The notes: generated by a model from the sequence alone, not told the origin. Shown: positions 54,080 through 63,363, numbered from the stretch's first letter. The stretch: 64,000 bases of DNA from Atlantibacter hermannii (GCF_009907385.1 NZ_JAAATR010000018.1:1-64000); one strand, 5' to 3'. A program made the numbers and translations.

Positions 54080-55990
54080 GTGCGATTCCCCAACCAACGT
54101 TTAGCGCAACTGTTTGATATGTTGCAAAACGAAACGCTGCCGCAGGATGAACTGGCGCAGCGGTTGTCGGTTTCCACGCGTACCGTCCGCGCCGATATCA
54201 CTGCGCTGAATGCGTTACTGACTCAGCATGGCGCGCAGTTCGTGCTGAGCCGGGGTAACGGCTATCAGCTGAGAATCGATGATTCAGCGAGCTATCAGAT
54301 CCTGCAAACCCAGCAGCCGACCGCGCTGCGCATTCCGCGTACCAGCCAGGAGCGGGTGCATTACCTGATGGTGCGTTTCCTGACCTCGGCGTTCTCCATT
54401 AAGCTGGAAGATCTGGCTGACGAATGGTTCGTCAGCCGCGCCACGCTGCAAAACGACATGGCGGAAGTGCGCGAGTGGCTGCGGCGCTACCAACTCACGC
54501 TGGAGACGCGGCCCCGTCACGGCATGAAGTTGTTTGGCAGCGAAATGGCGATCCGCGCCTGTCTCACCGATCTGCTGTGGACCCTGGCCCAGCAGGATCC
54601 GGCTCACCCGCTGGTCACCGAAGAGGCGTTAAACGCGGGGATGCCGGAACGGTTACAGTCGATCCTACAGGAAATATTCAGCCGCTTTCATATCCGTCTA
54701 ACCGATGAAGGCGAGCTGTTTTTACGCCTGTACTGCGCGGTGGCGGTGCGGCGCATCAGCGAAGGCTATCCGCTGTCGGAATTCGTGGGCGAAGAGGTGG
54801 CGGAACCGGTATGCCATGCGGCGCGCGAGCTGGCAGGCGTGCTGCAACGGCTGGCGGAAAAACCGCTGTCGGCTTTTGAAGAGAACTGGTTGAAGGTGCA
54901 TATCGCCGCGCGCCAGGTGCAGGAGATCGCGCCCAGCACCATCAACGCCGATGATGAAGAGGCGCTGGTCAATTACATCCTTAATTTTATTAACACCCAG
55001 TACAACTACAACCTGCTGAATGACCAGCAATTGCATGCCGACATGCTCACCCACGTCAAAACCATGATCACCCGGGTGCGCTATCAAATCATGATCCCCA
55101 ATCCGCTGCTGGATAACATCAAGCAGCACTATCCGATGGCGTGGGATATGACGCTGGCGGCGGTGTCGGGTTGGATGAAATACACCCCGTACACCATCAG
55201 CGAAAACGAAATCGGCTTTCTGGTGCTGCACGTCGGCGTCGGGCTGGAGCGCAGCTACAACATTGATTACCAGCGCCAGCCGCGCGTGCTGCTGGTGTGC
55301 GATGCCGGTAACGCCATGGTGCGGATGATCGAAGCGGTGATGGCGCGCAAATATCCGCAGATCGACATCACCCGCACCCTGACGCTGCGCGACTATGAGC
55401 AGCGGGAGAGCATCAGTGAAGACTTCGTGATCGCCACTGCGCGTATCAGTGAAAAAGACAAACCGGTGGTGCAGATAGCGCCATTTCCTACCGATTATCA
55501 GCTGGAGCAAATCGGCAAACTGGTGCTGGTGGATCGCACCCGTCCGTGGATGCTGAACAAATATTTCGACGCCGCCCATTTCCGGATTATCGAGGGCGCG
55601 ATGGACCAGCAGACGCTGTTTAAAACCCTGTGCGACCAGTTGCAGGAGGAAGGCTTTGTCGACGGTGAGTTTCTCGATTCGGTGGTGGAACGTGAGGCCA
55701 TCGTCAGCACCCTGCTGGGCGACAGTATCGCGCTGCCCCACGCCCTGGGGCTGTTAGCGAAAAAAACCGTGGTCTATACCGTGCTGGCTCCCCAGGGGAT
55801 CGCCTGGGGCGACGAAACGGCACACGTGATTTTTTTACTCGCCATCAGCAAAAGCGAGTACGAAGAAGCGATGGCGATCTACGATATTTTTGTCACTTTC
55901 CTGCGGGAGCGCGCCATGACGCGGCTGTGCGGATGCCGGAACTTTGCGGAATTTAAGGCGGTGGCGATGGAGTGCGTCAGCCGTTTTTAG
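54080..55990 (+). CDS. PRD-containing transcriptional activator with EIIB and EIIA domains (MtlR/BglG type)
   Basis: 636-aa PTS-controlled regulator. Domains: HTH (about 5-60), a second HTH/Mga-like domain (about 85-150), PRD1 (about 185-285), PRD2 (about 295-395), EIIB-like (about 400-490, Cys407 in LLVCDAGNAM) and EIIA type 2 (about 500-636, His554 in ALPHA). PRD2 keeps His325 and His384; PRD1 keeps His274, but its first usual His is replaced by Tyr218. Lies 16 bp after the aldolase gene, so it is likely cotranscribed with the genes it controls. No AAA domain, so it is not a LevR-type sigma-54 activator. Confidence 0.9.
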   Translation: MRFPNQRLAQLFDMLQNETLPQDELAQRLSVSTRTVRADITALNALLTQHGAQFVLSRGNGYQLRIDDSASYQILQTQQPTALRIPRTSQERVHYLMVRFLTSAFSIKLEDLADEWFVSRATLQNDMAEVREWLRRYQLTLETRPRHGMKLFGSEMAIRACLTDLLWTLAQQDPAHPLVTEEALNAGMPERLQSILQEIFSRFHIRLTDEGELFLRLYCAVAVRRISEGYPLSEFVGEEVAEPVCHAARELAGVLQRLAEKPLSAFEENWLKVHIAARQVQEIAPSTINADDEEALVNYILNFINTQYNYNLLNDQQLHADMLTHVKTMITRVRYQIMIPNPLLDNIKQHYPMAWDMTLAAVSGWMKYTPYTISENEIGFLVLHVGVGLERSYNIDYQRQPRVLLVCDAGNAMVRMIEAVMARKYPQIDITRTLTLRDYEQRESISEDFVIATARISEKDKPVVQIAPFPTDYQLEQIGKLVLVDRTRPWMLNKYFDAAHFRIIEGAMDQQTLFKTLCDQLQEEGFVDGEFLDSVVEREAIVSTLLGDSIALPHALGLLAKKTVVYTVLAPQGIAWGDETAHVIFLLAISKSEYEEAMAIYDIFVTFLRERAMTRLCGCRNFAEFKAVAMECVSRF

Positions 55991-55991
55991 C

Positions 55992-56017
55992 AGCGGGAAG
56001 CGCCTGCCGCCCGCTGT
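55992..56017. terminator. Weak hairpin between regulator and nrdG
   Basis: CAGCGGG / CCCGCTG with a 12-nt loop, between convergent genes. No T-run, so termination here is uncertain. Confidence 0.4.
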
Positions 56018-56023
56018 CACACC

Positions 56024-56488
56024 TTAACGCAGGTGATGGACTACCTGATTGCTACTGCCGCGCCAGATCAGCGCCGGGTCTTTCAGATCCTGGACAAATT
56101 TGCCGTCCACCAGCACGTTGATCAGATCGACCACCTGCATCTGGTCGGCGTTGAGTTCATCCAGTCTATAACCGGTCCACACCCAGATATCTTTGCCCGG
56201 ACACGCGGCGCGGATGCGCTGCACCAGAGCCAGAATATCCGGCACGTTTTGCGGATGCAGCGGATCGCCGCCGGACAGCGAGATCCCCTGGCGGGGGATC
56301 CGCGTGTCGTTGAGATCGCGGATGATCCGATCTTCCATTTCCCGGGTGAACGGCTGGCCTGAATTCAACCGCCAGGTGCTTTTGTTGTAGCAGCCGGGGC
56401 ATTCATGGACGCACCCTGAGACAAACAGGGTGCAGCGCGTACCGGGTCCGTTGACGATGTCGACGGGATAATAATGATGAAACCTCAT
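56024..56488 (-). CDS. nrdG: Anaerobic ribonucleotide reductase activating protein
   Basis: 154-aa radical-SAM activase that makes the glycyl radical on NrdD. The CxxxCxxC iron-sulfur motif is CVHECPGCY. SAM-binding SLSGGDPLHP follows. Start at 56488 (MRFHHYYPVDIVNGPGTR) matches E. coli; eight extra upstream codons are not used. Confidence 0.97.
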   Translation of the reverse strand: MRFHHYYPVDIVNGPGTRCTLFVSGCVHECPGCYNKSTWRLNSGQPFTREMEDRIIRDLNDTRIPRQGISLSGGDPLHPQNVPDILALVQRIRAACPGKDIWVWTGYRLDELNADQMQVVDLINVLVDGKFVQDLKDPALIWRGSSNQVVHHLR

Positions 56489-56504
56489 TTTTCGCTTCTC
56501 ACTT

Positions 56505-56640
56505 GACGACATTACTGCGTTGGCCGCGCTCGCTCACCCGGGTCACTTACTTATGTAAGCTCCCTGGGAATCGCTCGCTTGCCGCCTTGTCCTGGCGCCA
56601 ATTGCTTTGCGAAAAGCGTTGCGCTGCCGGGCGATAATAC
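56505..56640. repeat. ERIC (IRU) element between nrdD and nrdG
   Basis: The core CGCTCACCCGGGTCACTTAC followed by TTATGTAAGCTCCCTGGGAA is close to the ERIC consensus around its central palindrome, and the trailing CGCTTGCCGCCTTG is also typical. It fills the 160-bp intercistronic gap of the nrdDG operon. Outer limits are approximate. Confidence 0.85.
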
Positions 56641-56648
56641 TGATGACA

Positions 56649-58787
56649 TTACCCGATTTGGCCATTCCCTAAATGCTTCACGCGACGCTTCACTTCTTCC
56701 TGCTTGCCGGCGTTAAACGGACGTGCATCCGGGCTGCCCAGGTAGCCGCAAACGCGACGGGTCACCGACACGCGGGCTGCATCGTGGTTGCCGCATTTCG
56801 GGCAGGTAAATCCTTTGCTGGTGCATTCGAACTCGCCGGTGTAGCCGCACTCGTAGCACTCGTCGATCGGGGTGTTGGTGCCGTAATACGGCACGTGCTG
56901 ATAGCTGTAATCCCAGACGTCTTCCAGCGCTTTCAGGTTGTGTTGAATATTCGGGTATTCGCCGTAGCAGATGAACCCGCCGCTGGCTAACGGAGGATAG
57001 GGCGCTTCAAAGTCGATCTTGTCGTACGGGTTAACCTTTTTCTCCACGTCGAGGTGGAAACTGTTGGTGTAGTAGCCTTTATCGGTCACGCCCGGCACCA
57101 CGCCGAAATCAGCGGTATCGAGACGGCAGAAGCGGTCGCACAGGTTTTCGCTCGGGGTGCTGTAGAGGCTGAAACCGTAGCCGGTTTCTTCTTTCCATCG
57201 ATCTACCGCGCTACGCAGGCGCTCAACGATCTCCACCGCTTTCTGGCGCAGCGCGGCGCTGTCGTACACGTGCTCGTTGCCAAACAGCGCATTGATGGTT
57301 TCATGGATGCCGATATAGCCCAGTGAAATCGACGCGCGGCCATTTTTGAAAATTTCCGAGATGTCATCATCTGCTTTCAGACGCACGCCGCAGGCACCTT
57401 CCATATACAGGATTGGCGCGACGCGGGCTTTGACGCCTTCCAGACGGGCGATACGGGTCATCAGCGCTTTGCGCGCCAGTGCCAGCCGCTCATCCAGCAG
57501 TGCCCAGAACGCGGCTTCATCGCCTTTGGCTTCCAGCGCGATACGCGGCAGGTTCAGGCTGATCACGCCGAGGTTGTTGCGTCCGTCATGGATTTGTTCG
57601 CCGTTTTCGTTCTCATACACGCCCAGGAAGCTGCGGCAGCCCATCGGGGTTTTGAACGAGCCGGTGACCTTCACTACCTGGTCGTAGTTAAGAATGTCCG
57701 GGTACATGCGCTTGCTGGCGCATTCGAGCGCCAACTGCTTGATGTCATAGTTGGCGTCGCCAAATTTATGGTTCAGCCCGTCGCGGATAGCGAACACCAG
57801 TTTCGGGAACACGGCGGTTTTGCGGTTTTTGCCCAGCCCGGCGATACGGTTACGCAGGATCGAGGTCTGGATCAGGCGTGATTCCCAGCTGGTGCCAAGG
57901 CCAAAACCGAAGGTCACGAACGGCGTCTGGCCGTTAGCGGTGTGCAGCGTATTGACTTCATATTCCAGCGACTGGAACGCGTCGTAGCACTCTTTTTCGG
58001 TGCGGGAGCGGGCGTAGCCGTCGGCATCCGGGATCTGCCATTCCTCAGCCACCTTACGGTGTTTTTCCAGGCTGGCGGTGACAAACGGGGCCAGCACTTC
58101 GTCGATACGGTTAATGGTGGTGCCGCCGTAAATATGGCTGGCGACCTGGGCGATAATCTGCGCGGTCACGGCGGTGGCGGTTGAGATGGATTTCGGCGGC
58201 TCGATTTCCGCATTGCCCATCTTAAAGCCCTGGGTCAGCATGCCTTTCAGGTCGATCAGCATACAGTTGAACATCGGGAAGAACGGCGAGTAGTCCAGAT
58301 CGTGATAGTGGATATCGCCGCGCTCGTGCGCCTGCACCACATCGCGCGGCAGCAGGTGCTGGCGGGCATAGTGTTTGGCGACAATCCCGGCCAGCAGATC
58401 GCGTTGGGTCGGAATGACTTTGCTGTCTTTGTTGGCGTTTTCGTTAAGCAAAGCCGAGTTGGTTTGTTCCACCAGGCCGCGAATCTCCTGGTTCAGGCGG
58501 CCACGCTTTTCGCGAGAAATATCGCGATCGTGACGATATTCAATGTAGGCGCGCGCCAGCTGCTTGTAGTTGCCGGCCATTAGCTGGTTTTCAACGGCGG
58601 TCTGGATTTCGCCGATATCCACCTGGCTGCGCCCCTGCATCTGGGCACTGACGATTTCTGCGACGGTGGCGCAGTAATCTGCGTCATCGACTCCCGCAGC
58701 TTTAGCGGCACGAAGAATCGCTTCTCTGATGCGCTCTGACTTGAAAGGTACTTTGCACCCATCGCGTTTCATCACATGCGGTGTCAT
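56649..58787 (-). CDS. nrdD: Anaerobic ribonucleoside-triphosphate reductase
   Basis: 712-aa class III ribonucleotide reductase, making dNTPs without oxygen. N-terminal ATP-cone (MTPHVMKRDGCKVPFKSERI, about 1-95), catalytic ten-strand barrel, zinc site CYECGYTGEFECTSKGFTCPKCGN, and the glycyl-radical motif RRVCGYLGSPDARPF with Gly near residue 681. Start at 58787 matches E. coli; a GTG two codons upstream is rejected. Confidence 0.98.
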   Translation of the reverse strand: MTPHVMKRDGCKVPFKSERIREAILRAAKAAGVDDADYCATVAEIVSAQMQGRSQVDIGEIQTAVENQLMAGNYKQLARAYIEYRHDRDISREKRGRLNQEIRGLVEQTNSALLNENANKDSKVIPTQRDLLAGIVAKHYARQHLLPRDVVQAHERGDIHYHDLDYSPFFPMFNCMLIDLKGMLTQGFKMGNAEIEPPKSISTATAVTAQIIAQVASHIYGGTTINRIDEVLAPFVTASLEKHRKVAEEWQIPDADGYARSRTEKECYDAFQSLEYEVNTLHTANGQTPFVTFGFGLGTSWESRLIQTSILRNRIAGLGKNRKTAVFPKLVFAIRDGLNHKFGDANYDIKQLALECASKRMYPDILNYDQVVKVTGSFKTPMGCRSFLGVYENENGEQIHDGRNNLGVISLNLPRIALEAKGDEAAFWALLDERLALARKALMTRIARLEGVKARVAPILYMEGACGVRLKADDDISEIFKNGRASISLGYIGIHETINALFGNEHVYDSAALRQKAVEIVERLRSAVDRWKEETGYGFSLYSTPSENLCDRFCRLDTADFGVVPGVTDKGYYTNSFHLDVEKKVNPYDKIDFEAPYPPLASGGFICYGEYPNIQHNLKALEDVWDYSYQHVPYYGTNTPIDECYECGYTGEFECTSKGFTCPKCGNHDAARVSVTRRVCGYLGSPDARPFNAGKQEEVKRRVKHLGNGQIG

Positions 58788-58947
58788 GATCACTCCATAT
58801 TAAAGAACAGGTTATCCACAGAGGCGCAGAGACAGACAGGGCGCATTTTCGTTATTGCGTTCATAGACATCCCTGAATCTGGCCGTTTTTATCCACAGCG
58901 TACCGCTGAACTCACCACCTGGATACGCTGTAATAATAGTCGATTAA

Positions 58948-58993
58948 TACAATATATAGCGGAAGGACGCATTTTAAATACTATATGTAGTGA
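58948..58993 (-). promoter_or_regulatory. Paired NrdR boxes at the nrdD promoter
   Basis: TACAATATATAGC (58948-58960) and TACTATATGTAGTG (58979-58992) both resemble the NrdR consensus ACACWATATATWGTGW. Their centres are about 31 bp apart, three helical turns, the usual spacing. The first probably overlaps the -10. Confidence 0.75.
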
Positions 58994-59034
58994 TTTGCAT
59001 CAAAGATGTTTGAGATTTCTTTGATGTAGAACAA
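58990..59034 (-). promoter_or_regulatory. Two FNR sites of nrdDG
   Basis: GTGAT TTGC ATCAA (58990-59003) and TTGAT GTAG AACAA (59021-59034) each differ by one base from TTGATN4ATCAA. Centres are 31 bp apart, as with the E. coli sites at -33 and -64. The rest of the 378-bp nrdD-treC gap shows no gene. Confidence 0.75.
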
Positions 59035-59126
59035 GGTAAATTTCTCGTAGCAGCAATGATGGGCGATGCACCAAAAGCGAGGGATTTGATTTAAGATTTT
59101 TTTAACCGAATCAACAGGGAAACGTT

Positions 59127-59157
59127 TAAAAAACGACCGGAACGGGAGCGTTCCGGC
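59127..59157 (-). terminator. treBC terminator
   Basis: CCGGAACG / CGTTCCGG with a 4-nt loop. On the minus strand it is followed by a run of six T. It lies 9 bp past the treC stop. Confidence 0.88.
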
Positions 59158-59165
59158 CGCTGAGG

Positions 59166-60824
59166 TTATTTCTGGATCCAGTAGACCGCTTCAAACGGAC
59201 GCAGAGTCGTTTCCGTGGGCGTGAGGCTGGCGTCCGGATAATTGCTCATCAGCACTTCCCAGTTACCGTCGGTTTTTTCCGGCATCCACCACTGATTTTC
59301 CCGGCTCAGGTTGGCCGCCACGATCAATTGCTGGCCCTGCCATTCACGGCGGTAGCACCATAAAAACGGGTGATCCGGCAGCAAATCGTGATAATTGCCC
59401 CAGGTGAATATCGGCCATGCTTTCCGCAGGCGAATCAACTCGCGATAGGCATGGAATACTGAATCCGGGTCCGCCTGCGCGCGTTCGGCGTTGATGGTAT
59501 CGACGTTATCGCACAGGCCAATCCACGGTTTGCCGCGGGTGAATCCCGCATTTTCGCTGGTGTCCCATTGCATCGGCGTACGGCTGTTATCGCGCGATTT
59601 TGCCGCGAGGATCGCCAGCAACTCTTCGGGCTTGCGTCCCTGGGCGCGCAGCTCGGCAAACATATTGTGGCTTTCCACATCGCGATAATCGGTGATGCGC
59701 GTAAAATGCGGGTTCGTCATCCCCAGTTCTTCGCCCTGGTAGATGTAAGGCGTGCCCTGCATTCCGTGCAGCACCATCGCCAGCATTTTCGCCGCCGGAA
59801 CGCGCAGTTCGCCTTCATCGCCGAAGCGCGACACGATACGCGGCTGATCGTGGTTACACCAGAACAGCGCGTTCCAGGCGATGTTGTGCATCCCCTGCTG
59901 CCAGTGGCGAAAAATGGCCTTCAGCGCCACATAGTCCGGGGCCGCCAGCGTCCATTTCAGCCCGCCGGGGTAGTCCACTTTCAGGTGATGGAAATTAAAG
60001 GTCATCGACAGCTCGCCGCCATCCAGCGCGGCGTATTGCTGGCAGTGCGCCAGAGTCGTGGAGGACATCTCGCCCACAGTCATCAGGCCGCGCGGGATAA
60101 ACACATCCCGGCTGAACTCCTGCAAAAATTCGTGGATACGCGGACCGTCAGTATAAAAGCAACGCCCGTCGCCGCCGTCGACATCGTCGGTGAAGTCCTG
60201 AGATTTTGAGACCAGGTTAATCACATCGAGCCGCAAACCATCCACGCCGCGATCGGCCCAGAACTCGCACACTTTTTTTAACTCCGCGCGTACCTGCGGG
60301 TTTTCCCAGTTGAGATCCGCCTGCTCCGGCGCGAACAGATGCAGATAGTACTGGCCGCTCTCCGCATGCCAGCGCCAGGCGCTGCCGCCGAACTTCGAGC
60401 GCCAGTTGGTGGGGCACACATCCGGCGTACCGTCGCGCCAGATATAGAACGGGCGATACGGGCTTTGCGGCTTCACCGCCTGGTGAAACCAGTCATGCTG
60501 GGTCGAGGTATGGTTGAACACCATGTCGAGGATAATGCGAATGCCCCGATCATGGGCTTCGGCCACCAGCCGGTCAAAATCATCCAGGGTACCGTAGGTC
60601 GGATCGATGGCGGTGTAGTTCGCCACGTCATATCCGTTGTCGACCTGGGGCGAGATATAAAATGGCGTCAGCCAGATGGCGTCCACGCCGAGGGTTTTCA
60701 GATAGTCGAGCCGCCGGATGACACCGGCTAAATCGCCGGTGCCGCTGCCCGTGGTGTCCTGAAAGCTCTTTGGATAAATTTGATAGATAACCCCGTGTTG
60801 CCACCAGGGAGGCGTCGCTGTCAT
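59166..60824 (-). CDS. treC: Alpha,alpha-phosphotrehalase
   Basis: 552-aa GH13 hydrolase that cleaves trehalose-6-phosphate to glucose and glucose-6-phosphate in the cytosol. Catalytic residues: nucleophile Asp in DGLRLDVINL, acid Glu in MTVGEMSSTT, transition-state Asp in NHDQPRIVS. Length matches E. coli TreC (551). 39 bp after treB. Confidence 0.97.
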   Translation of the reverse strand: MTATPPWWQHGVIYQIYPKSFQDTTGSGTGDLAGVIRRLDYLKTLGVDAIWLTPFYISPQVDNGYDVANYTAIDPTYGTLDDFDRLVAEAHDRGIRIILDMVFNHTSTQHDWFHQAVKPQSPYRPFYIWRDGTPDVCPTNWRSKFGGSAWRWHAESGQYYLHLFAPEQADLNWENPQVRAELKKVCEFWADRGVDGLRLDVINLVSKSQDFTDDVDGGDGRCFYTDGPRIHEFLQEFSRDVFIPRGLMTVGEMSSTTLAHCQQYAALDGGELSMTFNFHHLKVDYPGGLKWTLAAPDYVALKAIFRHWQQGMHNIAWNALFWCNHDQPRIVSRFGDEGELRVPAAKMLAMVLHGMQGTPYIYQGEELGMTNPHFTRITDYRDVESHNMFAELRAQGRKPEELLAILAAKSRDNSRTPMQWDTSENAGFTRGKPWIGLCDNVDTINAERAQADPDSVFHAYRELIRLRKAWPIFTWGNYHDLLPDHPFLWCYRREWQGQQLIVAANLSRENQWWMPEKTDGNWEVLMSNYPDASLTPTETTLRPFEAVYWIQK

Positions 60825-60863
60825 AACCTTACCTGCTTACGTTAAAAGAACCCGGAACCTGAA

Positions 60864-62285
60864 TTACACGACTAACAATGTGCCCTGACGGAATTTGCGA
60901 CGGTAAAGCACCGTGGTCAGAACAAGGGGGATGACGATGGCGATCAGCATCGCCAGGCTAAACACTTCCCAGTAACGCGGTTGAATCGACAGGATGCCCG
61001 GCAGGCCGCCAACGCCAATGCCATTGGCCATTACGCCGCTCAACCCGCACAGCAGCCCGGCGAGGCCGGAGCCGATCATGGCGCACAGCATCGGGAAGCG
61101 GTATTTCAGGTTGATCCCGTACATGGCGGGTTCGGTCACGCCGAGATAGGCGGAAATGGCCGCCGGAACCGATATCTCCCGCTCATTATGTTTATGGCTG
61201 GCGATAATAATGCCCACCACCGCAGACGCCTGGGCGATGTTGGACAGCGCAATCAGCGGCCAGACCGGCGTACCGCCGAGACTCTGGATCATCTGCATAT
61301 CAATAGCCAGCGTGGTCTGATGGACCCCGGTGATCACCAGCGGCGCATACAGGAAGCCAAACAGCGCTGCGCCAATCGGGGCGAAGCTGCCGGTCATCAG
61401 ATGACGCACCGCCCAGGCGACACCGTCGCCGATCATGCGGCCAAACGGGCCGATGAACGCATGAGCCAGGAACACCGCCAGGATCAGCGAACACACCGGC
61501 ACGACAACCAAGTATAGATAATCAGGTACGATGCGTTTCAGGCGGGTTTCGATAAACCCGAGCGCCAGTCCCGCCAGCAGAGCCGGGATCACCTGGGCCT
61601 GATAGCCAACTTTGGCGATGGTAAACAACCCGAAGTTCCACACTTCCGGCACCTGGGTGCCCAGCAGATAGGCGTTCATCAATTGCGGAGAGACCAGGGT
61701 CACGCCGAGCACAATCCCGAGGATCGGCGTGCCGCCCATTTTGCGTACCGCCGACCAGCAAATCCCCACCGGCAAATAGAAGAAGATCGCTTCGCCGATC
61801 AGCCACAGGAAGTCATAGATGGCTTGCAGCGACGGATGCATTTGCGCCAGGGTCTGGCCGTTGCTCATCGGCACATCGCCCATCACATTACGAAAGCCGA
61901 GGATCAAGCCGCCGCTGATCAGCGCAGGTAGCAGCGGGAAGAAGATTTCCGCAAAATGCGAGATCAACTGCTCGTGCCACTTCATATTGGCCCGCGCCGC
62001 CTGTTTGGCCTGCTCTTTATTCGCTGAGCTATGGCCGCTGGTGGCAATCAGCGCCTGGTAGTAATCCCCAACGTTGGTGCCGATCACCACCTGAAACTGC
62101 CCGGCGTTGGTGAAACAGCCTTTTACCATCGGCAGGGTTTCAATGGCTTTGGGATCGGCTTTGGCCGGGTTGTTCAGCACAAAGCGCAGGCGGGTAATGC
62201 AGTGGGTCACCGTGGCGATATTGTCGCGGCCACCCACGAACGCGATCAGCCGATCGATTTCCTGTTGTTTGACTTTGCTCATCAT
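60864..62285 (-). CDS. treB: Trehalose-specific PTS EIIBC component
   Basis: 473-aa PTS permease that imports and phosphorylates trehalose. N-terminal EIIB with phosphocysteine in VTHCITRLRFVL, then an EIIC domain with about ten helices. It has no EIIA of its own; glucose EIIA (Crr) serves it in E. coli. Confidence 0.97.
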   Translation of the reverse strand: MMSKVKQQEIDRLIAFVGGRDNIATVTHCITRLRFVLNNPAKADPKAIETLPMVKGCFTNAGQFQVVIGTNVGDYYQALIATSGHSSANKEQAKQAARANMKWHEQLISHFAEIFFPLLPALISGGLILGFRNVMGDVPMSNGQTLAQMHPSLQAIYDFLWLIGEAIFFYLPVGICWSAVRKMGGTPILGIVLGVTLVSPQLMNAYLLGTQVPEVWNFGLFTIAKVGYQAQVIPALLAGLALGFIETRLKRIVPDYLYLVVVPVCSLILAVFLAHAFIGPFGRMIGDGVAWAVRHLMTGSFAPIGAALFGFLYAPLVITGVHQTTLAIDMQMIQSLGGTPVWPLIALSNIAQASAVVGIIIASHKHNEREISVPAAISAYLGVTEPAMYGINLKYRFPMLCAMIGSGLAGLLCGLSGVMANGIGVGGLPGILSIQPRYWEVFSLAMLIAIVIPLVLTTVLYRRKFRQGTLLVV

Positions 62286-62363
62286 GAAGCCTCATGGCAG
62301 AGGGAGGGAAGCGTTAAGAAAGAACTGGAAGCAAGGGTAAACATTCTTTCGTGCCGGGGAAAT

Positions 62364-62375
62364 GGGAACGTTCCC
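62364..62375. promoter_or_regulatory. TreR operator at the treB promoter
   Basis: GGGAACGTTCCC is a perfect 12-bp palindrome of the LacI/GalR type with a central CG, in the treR-treB gap. E. coli TreR binds near-identical GGGAACGTTCCC sites. Confidence 0.85.
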
Positions 62376-62415
62376 GAAACGAAGCGGCGATCACACAAAT
62401 CGGTTTGTCGACGGG

Positions 62416-63363
62416 TCAGATCAGCGAGGAGGGAATGACGATCTGCTGGGGATCGCTGCTTTGGGTGATCTGGGCGATCAGCTGCAATGCCGCCTGGCGA
62501 CCCGCTTCAGCGTAACCGGGATCGACGGTGATGATCTCCGGGTGCAGGAACTTAAGCAACGGCGTATTGCCAACGCTGGCAAGCTGGATAGGCTTCGCGT
62601 GATGCTGCTGTAAAAACTTGCTTGCGCCGATGGCCAGGGTATCCGTGGCGCACACCAGCGCGCTGGTGTCGTCGTGCAGCACCTCGGCCACACGTTCGTA
62701 GCCCTGTTTCATCGCCAGGCCCGGCAGTACGGCGTGGGGCGTGAGGTGATGAGCGTCGCAAAAAGCCAGATAGGCGTGATGGCGGCGCATCCCGGTGGTG
62801 ACATCGCTGTGCGGTACGCCGAGATAGCTGATATGGCGGTGGCCCAGTTGATATAAACGCTGCATCAATATCTGGATCGCGCCTTCATCGTCGTAACACA
62901 CCGAGGTGAACCCTGCCGCGTCCCGCGCCATCAGCACCAGCATTGAACGCCACGGCGCCAGCAGCGCCTCATCAATACCGGTAAAGCCAAACAGGATCAC
63001 GCCGTCGATATTGCGCTGACGCAGAATGCGCAGGTGCTCTTCCACCCGCGCCGGGGAGAACTGGCTCTCCATCATGATTGGATCGTAGCCCTGCTCATAC
63101 AGGCAGGGGAGCATGGTCTGGACGGCGAGGTTTTCAGACAGGGAATCCAGACGGGTGACGATGATTGCCACCACTTTGTCGCTCTGGCCGCGCATGGCGC
63201 GCGCGGAACGGGAAGGGGAAAACCCCTGCTGGCGCATCACCGCTTCAACGCGCTCGCGGGTGCGCTCGCTGACGCCGCTTTCATTATTCAGCACGCGCGA
63301 AACGGTGGATTTGCCCACGCCGCTTAAGCGCGCAATGTCTTTAATGGTCAGCCGGTTTTGCAT
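62416..63363 (-). CDS. treR: Trehalose operon repressor TreR
   Basis: 315-aa LacI-family repressor. N-terminal HTH and hinge: LTIKDIARLSGVGKSTVSRVLNNESGVSERTRERV. The C-terminal periplasmic-binding-like domain binds trehalose-6-phosphate as inducer. Same order treR-treB-treC as in E. coli. Confidence 0.97.
   Translation of the reverse strand: MQNRLTIKDIARLSGVGKSTVSRVLNNESGVSERTRERVEAVMRQQGFSPSRSARAMRGQSDKVVAIIVTRLDSLSENLAVQTMLPCLYEQGYDPIMMESQFSPARVEEHLRILRQRNIDGVILFGFTGIDEALLAPWRSMLVLMARDAAGFTSVCYDDEGAIQILMQRLYQLGHRHISYLGVPHSDVTTGMRRHHAYLAFCDAHHLTPHAVLPGLAMKQGYERVAEVLHDDTSALVCATDTLAIGASKFLQQHHAKPIQLASVGNTPLLKFLHPEIITVDPGYAEAGRQAALQLIAQITQSSDPQQIVIPSSLI

Noticed and set aside
54722-55741. 339-aa open frame opposite the island regulator
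   Set aside because: Antisense shadow; the plus-strand frame has full PRD, EIIB and EIIA domain structure.
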